NCBI GenBank assembly: GCA_038227745.1
Contig: JBBRPS010000076.1
Location: forward strand, 1-19,728
DNA: 19,728 nt
Direction of reading: 5' to 3'
From: DASPXY01 sp038227745
Lineage (GTDB): Bacteria; Planctomycetota; Planctomycetia; Gemmatales; Gemmataceae
Position numbers and translations under genes: made by a program. This document shows, piece by piece, positions 1-5,825 of this stretch (position 1 is the first letter of the stretch; each line of letters begins with the position of its first letter). Under the pieces are notes generated by a model that searched no databases, was not told the origin of the DNA, and saw nothing but the letters and a program-made list of their open reading frames with translations.

Positions 1-430
1 ATGAGCAAAACGAAGTTTCAATGGCCTCTGAACGGCCACACCGCACTGCGCCCGGCCCCGCAGTTCATGGCCACGCCGCCCTGCCGACGGTTTCAATGGC
101 CTCTGAACGGCCACACCGCACTGCGCCCTGCGGCGTATAGGCTCTGGATGACGCTGCACCACGCGTTTCAATGGCCTCTGAACGGCCACACCGCACTGCG
201 CCGACTCGACGCTCTGAGCTGGCAGATGCTACTCATTCTCGTTTCAATGGCCTCTGAACGGCCACACCGCACTGCGCCTTCGTCGCGAGGGTCTACGACG
301 ACCACGAGATCAACGCGTTTCAATGGCCTCTGAACGGCCACACCGCACTGCGCCGGGGGGTATGGTTACCCGGCTTATAGAAGAATGTACCAGTTTCAAT
401 GGCCTCTGAACGGCCACACCGCACTGCGCC
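1..430 (-). CRISPR. CRISPR array 1, at least 6 repeats, read on the minus strand
   Basis: Six identical 38-base repeats lie at 15-52, 90-127, 165-202, 241-278, 317-354 and 393-430, separated by spacers of 37, 37, 38, 38 and 38 bases. Positions 1-14 are the end of another spacer, so the array continues past the window. Read on the minus strand the repeat ends in ATTGAAAC, the usual 8-base type III 5' handle, and contains a TGGCC...GGCCA hairpin with a 7-base loop. That sets transcription leftward, with the leader at 431 and above. The repeat matches array 2 at 32 of 38 positions; the differences are in the 5' part and in the hairpin loop. Confidence 0.98.
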
Positions 431-490
431 GGCCACTTCCCTATCTTCCTGCGCCGCCTGGACTTGTCAAGCCCTTTTGCCCACCCCCTC
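431..490 (-). promoter_or_regulatory. Array 1 leader, repeat-proximal part
   Basis: Read on the minus strand, this segment shares two blocks with the region before array 2. One is GGAAGATAGGGAAGTGGC directly against the first repeat (array 2 has AGGATAGGAAAGTGGC). The other is GGGTGGGCAAA further upstream. The TGGGCAAA block (476-483) is exactly 45 bases from the repeat, the same distance as in array 2. Conservation at fixed spacing next to two diverged repeats indicates the leader sequence used for spacer integration. No clear -10 box is visible. Confidence 0.75.
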
Positions 491-577
491 CCCTTTTCCC
501 CCAAAGGCATAACCACAGCCCCAGGTGAACAAAGCAGAAAACCAGCCTCAAGAACAGCTCCCACAAGGAGTTGCGGG

Positions 578-626
578 TTTGCCCACCCCCCCCGGGTTTT
601 CGGCCCTCTGGAGGGGGGTGGGCAAA
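578..626. repeat. 14-bp perfect inverted repeat between cas1 and array 1
   Basis: TTTGCCCACCCCCC at 578-591 is exactly complementary to GGGGGGTGGGCAAA at 613-626, with a 21-base loop. It lies 31 bases past the cas1 stop codon and upstream of the array 1 leader. There is no T-tract, so it is not a canonical intrinsic terminator, though the stem is strong enough to separate the cas transcript from the array. Each arm contains the same TGGGCAAA block found in both leaders, so it may instead be a duplicated leader element. Confidence 0.6.
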
Positions 627-657
627 ACGGTCCGCACTTACGAAGTTGTCAAAGAAC

Positions 658-1650
658 TCACTCCCCCGGGACAGGCCCGGAAGCCGCCTCCGGCGACTCC
701 GTACCGCGCAGCCAGGTCACGAACTGGCCCACCCACTCATCGAGGGCGGCCTCCTGGTGCTGGCCGTGCCAGTACTCCTCCCACGACTGGAGGATAACCG
801 CGAACCGCCCCGGCTGCAAGCGAATCCCGAACTCTTCCGAGGCCGCGAAGTCGCCGGCGCCGACGTAACCCTGGTTGCACGCGAACACCACCCAGCGGTC
901 CACCGCCGGCACCCGCAGCGGCTCCATCAGGTCGCACGCCAGCGACGGCCGTCCCGGCCGGTACTCGTGCAGGGCGCCCAGGTACACCTCCAGGCCCGCC
1001 GCCTCGCACCGCGCCGTCGTCCGCGTCAGCAGCCAGGTGTAGCCCAGGCTCAGCAGCGCGTTCACCGGGTCGCGCGGCGGCCGGCGCGTGCGCAGCCGGA
1101 ACTCCCACGGCGGGTTTAGCAGCCGTCCCAGCACCCGGAACCACGCCGCCGAGCACGCCCCCTCCACGCCGCGCAGCTCGTCCAGGCCCACCTCCGGGCA
1201 CTGGCCAAGCGTCGCCTCCAGCATCCGCAGCTCCTCGCCCACCCCGGCCCCATGGCGCTGGTAGTGGCGCGCCGCCTTGACCTGCGACTCGATCTTGCCC
1301 GCCACGAGCACCGCGGCCCACTGCCGCTGCCGCTCCGGGTCGCGCAGGGCCGCGTGCTGCAGCATACGCACCGCCGTCCGCGACGGGTCGGAGCGCACCA
1401 GCCGGCCGCGGCAGCGCGTGCCCGCCGGCGTCAGCCACGCCACCTCCACCTGCCACGCGAACAGCGCGGTCATCGCCTCGTCGGTCACGCCGACGTCCCC
1501 GTAACAGTACACCGCCCGCAGGGCCTCCGGGTCCAGGCGCAGCGGGCCGTCCGCCCCGTTGACGAAGGCCAGGCGGCCGTTCACGACCTTCAGCTTGCCC
1601 GGACCGACGAGGTGCGCGACCGGGGCGGCCACACAACTGGCGCGTCGCAT
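658..1650 (-). CDS. cas1: Cas1 spacer-integration nuclease
   Basis: This 330-residue protein is the integrase that, with Cas2, inserts new spacers at the leader end of an array. The length is normal for the family. The metal-binding residues sit in the expected places: Glu163 in GVEGACSAAWF, His228 in LHEYRPGRPS, and Asp240/Glu243 in ACDLMEPLR. Motifs around 118-135 (GKIESQVKAARHYQRHG) and 185-206 also match Cas1. The ATG at 1650 follows a near-perfect AAGGAGGT site and overlaps the RT stop codon (TGATG), so the two genes are probably translationally coupled. The same frame stays open for about 300 codons upstream, but that stretch is the RT gene in another frame and is not part of Cas1. Confidence 0.97.
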   Translation of the reverse strand: MRRASCVAAPVAHLVGPGKLKVVNGRLAFVNGADGPLRLDPEALRAVYCYGDVGVTDEAMTALFAWQVEVAWLTPAGTRCRGRLVRSDPSRTAVRMLQHAALRDPERQRQWAAVLVAGKIESQVKAARHYQRHGAGVGEELRMLEATLGQCPEVGLDELRGVEGACSAAWFRVLGRLLNPPWEFRLRTRRPPRDPVNALLSLGYTWLLTRTTARCEAAGLEVYLGALHEYRPGRPSLACDLMEPLRVPAVDRWVVFACNQGYVGAGDFAASEEFGIRLQPGRFAVILQSWEEYWHGQHQEAALDEWVGQFVTWLRGTESPEAASGPVPGE

Positions 1651-3269
1651 CACGACACCTCCTTTCGCGCCGCGCCGCCCAACGGCGCCTGGGCCGGGGC
1701 GGCGGGGGTGGGGGCGGGCAGGGCCGGCACGGCGGGCGGCGGCAGGGCGGCGCGGGCGGCGGGCGGCGCGTCGCGCCTCCCGTTCCGCTCGTGAGGCGCC
1801 ACGGCGACGGGCCGCCCCACGAGGTGGCGCTGCGTCCAGGCCGGGCGGCGCGTCAGGTTGGCCGGCGCCTGCGGGGCCAGCGACGACAGCACCGTCAGCC
1901 GCGCCCCCGGCACCTCCCAGGTCCAGAAGCCGCGCGGCAGCCGCACCCGGTAGCGCCGCAGCAGTTCGGGGCCGCGCGCCCCGGTGATGGACTGCAGCAA
2001 CAGGCCGACGCGCGCCCGGGCGTGGTCGTCGAGGGCGCGGAAGACCTCCGGGGCGTTGTCGGCGTAGACGTAGGCCTGGCGCCAGTCGCGGAGCTGGTCG
2101 CTGATGGACACGATCCACTTCGCCGGGTTGAAGGCGGCGCCGTCCACGCGGGCGCTGGGCGGAGCGGTCATCTCGTCGAGGCGGCCGAGCATCTCGACGA
2201 CGCGAGCGTCGGGGACGACGTAGCCGTGGGTGAGGCGGCCGCCCCAGCGCTGGGGCCGCGGCCGCAGGCGGACGCCGAGCCAGTCCAGTCCCGCCTCGAG
2301 GGGGACGGGGACGGCGGCGGGGTCGCGCGGCCGCTGGTGCAGGCGGCGGAGGACCTGGCGGGTGAGGGCGGCGGCGCGCTCGGCCTGGCGGGCATCGCGG
2401 CCGAGCAGGAGGAGGTCGTCGGCGTAGCGCAGGGCGCGGGCGCCGTCGCCGCTGGCGCGGGCGAGGTCGGCGAGGGCCTGGTCGAGGGGGTGCAGGTAGA
2501 GGTTGCAGAGCAGCGGCGACAGGGGGCTGCCCTGGACGAGGCCGCACGTGCGCTGCCACCACAGGCGGCCGCAGCGGGTGCCGCCGGCGTCGAGGACGAG
2601 GCCGAGGAGGCGGAGCAGCTCGGGGTCGGCGACGTGGCGGCCGAGTTCCTCGGCGAGGAGGCCGTGATCGACGGTGTCGAAGCAGTCGGCGACGTCGAGG
2701 TGCAGGCCGTGGGTGAAGGCGGGGGCGCCGGGGTCGCCGGGGCGAGGGGCGTCGAGGAGGCGGAGGGCCTCGGCGAGGGCGCCGGGGACGGAGCGGCCGG
2801 GGCGAAAGCCGAAGCTGCCGTGGAGGAAGGCATCGTCGAGGATGGGCTCGAGGACCTGTTTGAGGGCGGCGTGGACGACGCGGTCGCGGACGGTGGGGAT
2901 GCCGAGGCGGCGGAAGGCGCCGGGCCGGTGGGCCTTGGGGACGTCGAGGAGGCGCGGCGGCACGGGGCGGTAGCGGCGGTGGTAGAGGTCGTCGGCGAGG
3001 CGGGCGAGCCAGGGGCCGGCGCGGTCGCGGAGTTCGTTGCAGGTGACGCCGTCGGGGCCGGGGGTGTTGGCGCCGTCGGCGGTGCTGACGCGGTCCCAGG
3101 CGGCCTCGAGGTTACGGCGGTCGAGGAGCAGGGGCAGGAGGTGCTGGACGGGCTGGCCGGCGGCGCGGGCCTCCTGGTGGATGCGGGCCTGCAGCTCGAG
3201 GAGCGGCGCGGCGGGGCCGCGGCCGAGTGCGGGGTGGCGGAAGACGAGCGGGGTGGGGTTGAGGTTCAT
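1650..3269 (-). CDS. CRISPR-associated reverse transcriptase (group II intron-like), separate from Cas1
   Basis: This 539-residue RT has the standard fingers-palm blocks: GIPTVRDRVVHAAL (123-136), GSFGFRPGRS (151-160), the first catalytic Asp in LDVADCFDTVDH (Asp192), QGSPLSP (246-252) and the active-site YADD (282-285), then a thumb/maturase-like helical part to about 440. The last 50 residues are Ala/Pro-rich and look disordered. RTs of this family next to or fused with Cas1 allow spacers to be captured from RNA. Here RT and Cas1 are separate polypeptides joined only by a TGATG overlap. No intron RNA structure or endonuclease domain is seen, so it is not a mobile intron. The ATG at 3269 has only a weak Shine-Dalgarno match. 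Codons end very often in C. Confidence 0.95.
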   Translation of the reverse strand: MNLNPTPLVFRHPALGRGPAAPLLELQARIHQEARAAGQPVQHLLPLLLDRRNLEAAWDRVSTADGANTPGPDGVTCNELRDRAGPWLARLADDLYHRRYRPVPPRLLDVPKAHRPGAFRRLGIPTVRDRVVHAALKQVLEPILDDAFLHGSFGFRPGRSVPGALAEALRLLDAPRPGDPGAPAFTHGLHLDVADCFDTVDHGLLAEELGRHVADPELLRLLGLVLDAGGTRCGRLWWQRTCGLVQGSPLSPLLCNLYLHPLDQALADLARASGDGARALRYADDLLLLGRDARQAERAAALTRQVLRRLHQRPRDPAAVPVPLEAGLDWLGVRLRPRPQRWGGRLTHGYVVPDARVVEMLGRLDEMTAPPSARVDGAAFNPAKWIVSISDQLRDWRQAYVYADNAPEVFRALDDHARARVGLLLQSITGARGPELLRRYRVRLPRGFWTWEVPGARLTVLSSLAPQAPANLTRRPAWTQRHLVGRPVAVAPHERNGRRDAPPAARAALPPPAVPALPAPTPAAPAQAPLGGAARKEVS

Positions 3270-3322
3270 GGGATCTCGTGGTGAAAAGGGATAAATAGGT
3301 CAATGAACATCGGTTTCATCCC

Positions 3323-3344
3323 GTTTAGCCGCTCGCGGCTAAAC
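3323..3344. repeat. Palindromic hairpin between cas2 and RT
   Basis: A 10-base arm at 3323-3332 (GTTTAGCCGC) is perfectly complementary to 3335-3344 with a 2-base centre. It directly abuts the cas2 stop codon (3345-3347) and lies 54 bases before the RT start. There is no T-tract. It could be an RNA-processing or attenuation hairpin inside the cas2-RT-cas1 transcript, or a dispersed intergenic palindrome of the genome. Confidence 0.6.
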
Positions 3345-3656
3345 TCAGGAGGGCGACTCGGCGACGAAGCGGCGGCCCGCCGGGTCGAGGATGACGGCGG
3401 CGGGGTGGACGTTGAGCGGGGTGCCGCGCAGCAGGCCGGCGGCGGGCTGATCCTGGGCGAGCTTCCAGGCCTGGACGACGTCCTCCTCCGGGACCAGGAG
3501 CGGGGCGAGAGTGTCGAGCAGGGCCTCGACGGCGGCGCCGTCACCGCGGAAGAGGAAGACGGATTTCTGGCAGCGCAGGGCGTGCCGTTCCATGGTGCGG
3601 GCGACGCGCTGGAGGCGGCGCGGGTCGGCGATGTCGTAGGCGATCAGGTAGTACAC
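3345..3656 (-). CDS. cas2: Cas2
   Basis: This 103-residue protein is the structural partner of Cas1 in spacer acquisition. It opens with VYYLIAYDIADPRRLQRVAR, the Cas2 beta-alpha start with the conserved Asp of YDI, followed by QKSVFLFRGDGAAVEALLDTL, the second strand-helix unit. I chose the GTG at 3656 because GGAGGG (minus strand, 3666-3661) lies 4-5 bases before it; an upstream ATG at 3707 would add 17 residues with no similarity to Cas2. It is the first gene of the minus-strand adaptation operon, followed after 75 bases by the RT gene. Confidence 0.95.
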   Translation of the reverse strand: MYYLIAYDIADPRRLQRVARTMERHALRCQKSVFLFRGDGAAVEALLDTLAPLLVPEEDVVQAWKLAQDQPAAGLLRGTPLNVHPAAVILDPAGRRFVAESPS

Positions 3657-3673
3657 CGCGGCCCTCCGTGAGG

Positions 3674-3695
3674 GGGGCGCCCGGGTGGGCGCCCC
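3674..3695. repeat. GC-only hairpin just upstream of the cas2 ribosome-binding site
   Basis: GGGGCGCCC (3674-3682) and GGGCGCCCC (3687-3695) form a perfect 9-bp stem with a 4-base loop. On the minus strand it falls between the micro-ORF stop (3704) and the cas2 Shine-Dalgarno site. There is no T-tract after it. It is placed where it could attenuate or gate cas2 expression; that role is inference. Confidence 0.55.
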
Positions 3696-3703
3696 GCGTG
3701 GTG

Positions 3704-3772
3704 TCAACGGTCGGAGCAGAGGTAGGCGAGGAGGAGCAGGAGGGAGAGGACGCAGTAGATGGAGAAGAACAT
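3704..3772 (-). CDS. Possible 22-residue hydrophobic micro-ORF upstream of cas2
   Basis: On the minus strand an ATG at 3772 opens 22 codons ending in TGA at 3704. The product has a compact hydrophobic core (VLSLLLLLAYL) followed by a charged end (CSDR), like a tiny single-span membrane peptide. It ends 47 bases before the cas2 start, with a GC hairpin in between, which is the position of a leader peptide. The ribosome-binding site is only a weak AGG five bases upstream. A hydrophobic reading frame this short can arise by chance in CT-rich sequence, so it is a candidate only. Confidence 0.25.
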   Translation of the reverse strand: MFFSIYCVLSLLLLLAYLCSDR

Positions 3773-4021
3773 CGGCACCTGTGGGGGTGAGCGAAGGGTC
3801 GAGGGCCGCCCCTTGCGGGCCTCGGCGAGGGTCGTTTTCGCCTCACACCCACAGTTACGCCGCGCGGCCGGCGCCGATGACAACGGCCGCGGTTTTTCCC
3901 GCGAAGAACGGCGGGGGTGTCAAAATGGGGCCGACTGTCATCACCGGGCAACGGCGGACGTATCCCTCGTGCGGAGAGTGGCCGTGTCGGGGGCGACCCC
4001 GGAGCCGAAGGAGCGAACCCG
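3773..4021. promoter_or_regulatory. Divergent intergenic region between the cas2 side and the TM-SAVED gene
   Basis: No credible long gene lies between cas2 (3656) and the plus-strand ATG at 4022. The region must hold promoters for the leftward adaptation operon and the rightward gene at 4022, but I cannot point to convincing -35/-10 pairs. The longer open frames across it lack Shine-Dalgarno sites and protein-like composition. Confidence 0.4.
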
Positions 4022-4546
4022 ATGATGGACTTCTTGACAGAGCTGTGGTGGCGGGCGCCGATCACGGCGGTGACGGCGGTGCTCAGTGCGGTGGTGGCAT
4101 TCTTCGCGGCGCAGTGGCTGGCGCGGCGGGCGCAGCAGCGGTTGCGGCACCGGCTGCTGGCGGAGGCGGCGCGGTACGCGGAGAAGCACGGGCGGCTGGA
4201 GGTGGCGCTGGTGCTGTCCGTGGTGACGGACATCCGGCAGGCGGCGGTGGCGTACCTGGACAAGCTGGGCCGCAACAGCATCCAGGTGTTCCAGGTCCAC
4301 CAGCGGCAGGGATTCGGAGCGCGCGCGGAGGAGTGGGGCGCCTACCTGGAGGGGGTGAAGGCGGAGGTGTGCAAGGTGAAGGAGCTGGGCGCGACGCGCG
4401 TGTTCCTGTTCGCGAACATCCCGGTGGCGCTGGCGCTGTTCGCGGGGGCGACGCTGACGAACGGGCCGGAGGTAGTGGTGCATCATTTCGAGTCGGGGGC
4501 GTACCTGCCGATCGGCCGGCTGACGGTGGAGACGGTGCGCCTGTGA
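4022..4546 (+). CDS. Membrane-anchored minimal SAVED-domain protein (putative cyclic-oligonucleotide receptor)
   Basis: This 174-residue protein begins with one transmembrane segment (about 12-34, PITAVTAVLSAVVAFFAAQWL) followed by a basic cytoplasmic stretch (RRAQQRLRHR). Residues 58-167 resemble a SAVED domain: a first strand VALVLSV, an amphipathic middle, then RVFLFANIPVALALFAGATL and a final VVVHHFESGAYLPIG, matching the family pattern of hydrophobic-F-x-x-x-P-x-x-L-A then a Y/F-rich strand. SAVED domains bind cyclic oligonucleotides made by type III CRISPR or CBASS synthases. No catalytic domain is present, so the membrane helix itself may be the effector, as proposed for the TM-CARF protein Cam1. 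GGAG eight bases before the ATG at 4022 supports the start. The domain is shorter than usual, so the SAVED call is probable rather than certain. Confidence 0.75.
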   Translation: MMDFLTELWWRAPITAVTAVLSAVVAFFAAQWLARRAQQRLRHRLLAEAARYAEKHGRLEVALVLSVVTDIRQAAVAYLDKLGRNSIQVFQVHQRQGFGARAEEWGAYLEGVKAEVCKVKELGATRVFLFANIPVALALFAGATLTNGPEVVVHHFESGAYLPIGRLTVETVRL

Positions 4547-4671
4547 GCGGGGCGCCGTGCCGGTCAGTCCCTTCCTCTCAACCGCGGGCCTGCGGCGGAG
4601 GCGGGCCGCCTCTTGAACCCCGGAAGGCTTTTCCTAGACTGCTCTGGGGTCCCGCGCCGCTCCCTGACCCT

Positions 4672-4697
4672 GTGGCCGTCTCAGAGGCCATTGAAAC
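4672..4697 (+). repeat. Solitary degenerate CRISPR repeat
   Basis: The 26 bases match the 3' part of the array repeats, oriented on the plus strand: GTGGCC, an 8-base loop (7 in the arrays), AGAGGCCA and the ATTGAAAC handle. The loop GTCTCAGA is array 1 GTTCAGA with one inserted base, so it derives from that repeat type. The 12 bases upstream do not match, and no second repeat follows, so this is not an array. Hairpin and handle are the parts needed for Cas6 cutting and for a crRNA 5' tag. Confidence 0.85.
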
Positions 4698-4733
4698 ACT
4701 TCCAACCGGATTTCGGTTGCAAGTAGGTGCGCG
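4698..4733 (+). ncRNA. Candidate CRISPR-derived guide RNA following the solitary repeat
   Basis: If the solitary repeat is transcribed and cut like an array repeat, this segment would be the guide. Bases 12-32 of it (4709-4729) are complementary at 19 of 21 positions to 5012-5032, and 24 of 30 if extended to 4738. AACCGGATTTCGGTT (4704-4718) can also fold as a 5-bp stem. Transcription has not been shown and no promoter is evident. Confidence 0.4.
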
Positions 4734-5011
4734 CCGGGGCCCGCCCTCCCTTCCTGCCGCACGCTGGCGCCCTGCTCTTCGACAGCCGTGAAGCCTTCGC
4801 GCCCCGGGCGAGCGCTCTCGACAATTTTCACCGGGGCGGGTGGTCGCGCCTGGTCGCGCCCGGTAAAATGCAACTATCCTACCCGGGGCAGTCGGACTCG
4901 GCTGTCATCGGCTTGCCCCGGAGCGCGTACCTATTGGGAAACCCCGGCCTATTTTGCTGGGGGCGGGATTCAGAGCAGAGGACAGGACGATGTAGCTTAT
5001 TGACCTGCGTA

Positions 5012-5032
5012 CACCTACTGGCAACGGAAATC
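5012..5032 (+). promoter_or_regulatory. Candidate target site of the solitary guide, upstream of the gene at 5049
   Basis: This 21-base stretch is the reverse complement of 4709-4729 with two mismatches. It ends 3 bases before the AAGGAG ribosome-binding site (5036-5041). A guide-loaded Cmr complex bound to a transcript here would sit against the translation start of the 5049 gene. The alternative is a simple inverted repeat from an old insertion. Confidence 0.45.
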
Positions 5033-5048
5033 TTGAAGGAGCCACACC

Positions 5049-5774
5049 ATGACCATGACCTGGTCCACCGTCTGGGATCTGCCCGCGCCTCTCGGCCGGG
5101 TCCGTGTGACCGAAGCGACGATCCGGCACATCTTCACTAGACACATGACAGGCGCTGAGCCCTGGGATACGGTCCTTCTGGCATCCCTGCTCGACCGCCT
5201 CCGCAAGTGCTGGACGGCGCCCGCGGACGAGCGTTCCGCCGTCCTGGATGAGATAGCTCCCGTCCTGGAGGAGGCTGTCCGGCAGGCCATCCTGCGCCCG
5301 CTGTTCATCTCTTACGATCAGCAGGACGAGCGCCGGGGTTACCTCCATACGACCTACGAAGTCATTGCGCCGACTGGTTTCGTTGCCCTGATTCGTCAGG
5401 GCGCAGGTCAGGCGGAGCTCAAGACGGTGTTCTTTCCAGACGAGGTCTGGAAAGAACGGCCGGCGCGGCGCTGGCTCGGCACCGTCAAGTCGCGGATCAA
5501 GTTGTACGGCGTGGCTGTCGGCGACCTCAAGGTGTTCACCCTTCCCGGCCCCGCCGACGCTATGCCCTTCAAGGATCCGCCCGGGTTTCGGATCAATGTC
5601 GTCTTCCACAACCCCAAGGCGTGGGGGTTCCGTGAAGTCCAGTTCCCTAACCAGGAAAGTCCCCTGACCATCTGGAGCCATCCCCTGCCGTGGCCGGGCA
5701 GAGCCGACGCGGGCGGGGCAATGACCGCGCCGCACCAGTTGAAGAAGCCCCGGCGCGGCCGAGGAAAATCTTGA
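5049..5774 (+). CDS. Unrecognised 241-residue protein, possible BECR/RelE-fold nuclease
   Basis: I do not firmly recognise this protein. AAGGAG seven bases before the ATG at 5049 gives a good start. The N-terminal part reads VRVTEATIRHIFTRHM (about 18-33), with paired His-Ile and Arg-His, then a helical stretch (41-85), then strands around YEVIAPTGFVALIRQG (103-118) and LKTVFFP (124-130). That order recalls the Barnase-EndoU-ColicinE5-RelE nuclease class, which often carries an HI-x-x-RH motif and a late T/S before a strand, but this is a weak resemblance. The C-terminus is basic (KKPRRGRGK). No signal peptide or membrane segment is seen. The gene lies 52 bases before the sigma factor gene and its leader contains the candidate guide target. 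A toxin under CRISPR-derived control is one reading; a structural or unrelated protein is the other. Confidence 0.75.
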   Translation: MTMTWSTVWDLPAPLGRVRVTEATIRHIFTRHMTGAEPWDTVLLASLLDRLRKCWTAPADERSAVLDEIAPVLEEAVRQAILRPLFISYDQQDERRGYLHTTYEVIAPTGFVALIRQGAGQAELKTVFFPDEVWKERPARRWLGTVKSRIKLYGVAVGDLKVFTLPGPADAMPFKDPPGFRINVVFHNPKAWGFREVQFPNQESPLTIWSHPLPWPGRADAGGAMTAPHQLKKPRRGRGKS

Positions 5775-5825
5775 ACGCGGTGTCATCGGGGGCGAGCGGG
5801 GCGCGTATCCTCTTGGGAGGCAGGG

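Larger units (their letters stand above)
4547..5048. other. 500-base intergenic region with a solitary repeat and inverted copies
   Basis: No protein-coding gene is supported here. Its contents are a degenerate CRISPR repeat (4672-4697), a spacer-like sequence after it (4698-4733), and a near-complementary copy of that sequence at 5012-5032 just before the next gene. Open frames across it have no ribosome-binding sites. The promoter of the gene at 5049 should lie in this stretch; I see no clear one. Confidence 0.6.

Noticed and set aside
1..333. Open frame of 110 codons across array 1
   Set aside because: It is made of repeats and spacers and has repeated peptide units; the same applies to frames within array 2.
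1651..2562. N-terminal extension of Cas1 by about 300 residues, which would make an RT-region-Cas1 fusion
   Set aside because: The extension is a Pro/Arg/Ala-rich shadow of the RT gene in another frame. RT itself is intact in its own frame, and a strong ribosome-binding site precedes the ATG at 1650.
1650..3269. A mobile group II intron
   Set aside because: Only the RT is recognisable. No intron domain V-like hairpin, no endonuclease domain, and tight operon packing with cas1 and cas2.
1791..3284. 497-codon plus-strand frame opposite the RT gene
   Set aside because: Low-complexity Glu/Ala/Gly/Val composition produced by the GC-rich antisense strand; RT motifs on the minus strand explain the openness.
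3541..4281. 246-codon minus-strand frame across the divergent region
   Set aside because: It overlaps cas2 and the TM-SAVED gene in other frames, has shadow-like Arg/Pro/Ser composition and no ribosome-binding site.
4709..5032. A 320-bp miniature transposable element bounded by the 21-base inverted copies
   Set aside because: I see no flanking target-site duplication and no further terminal similarity. The left copy is placed exactly as a spacer after a CRISPR repeat, so the guide explanation fits better, though it is not proven.
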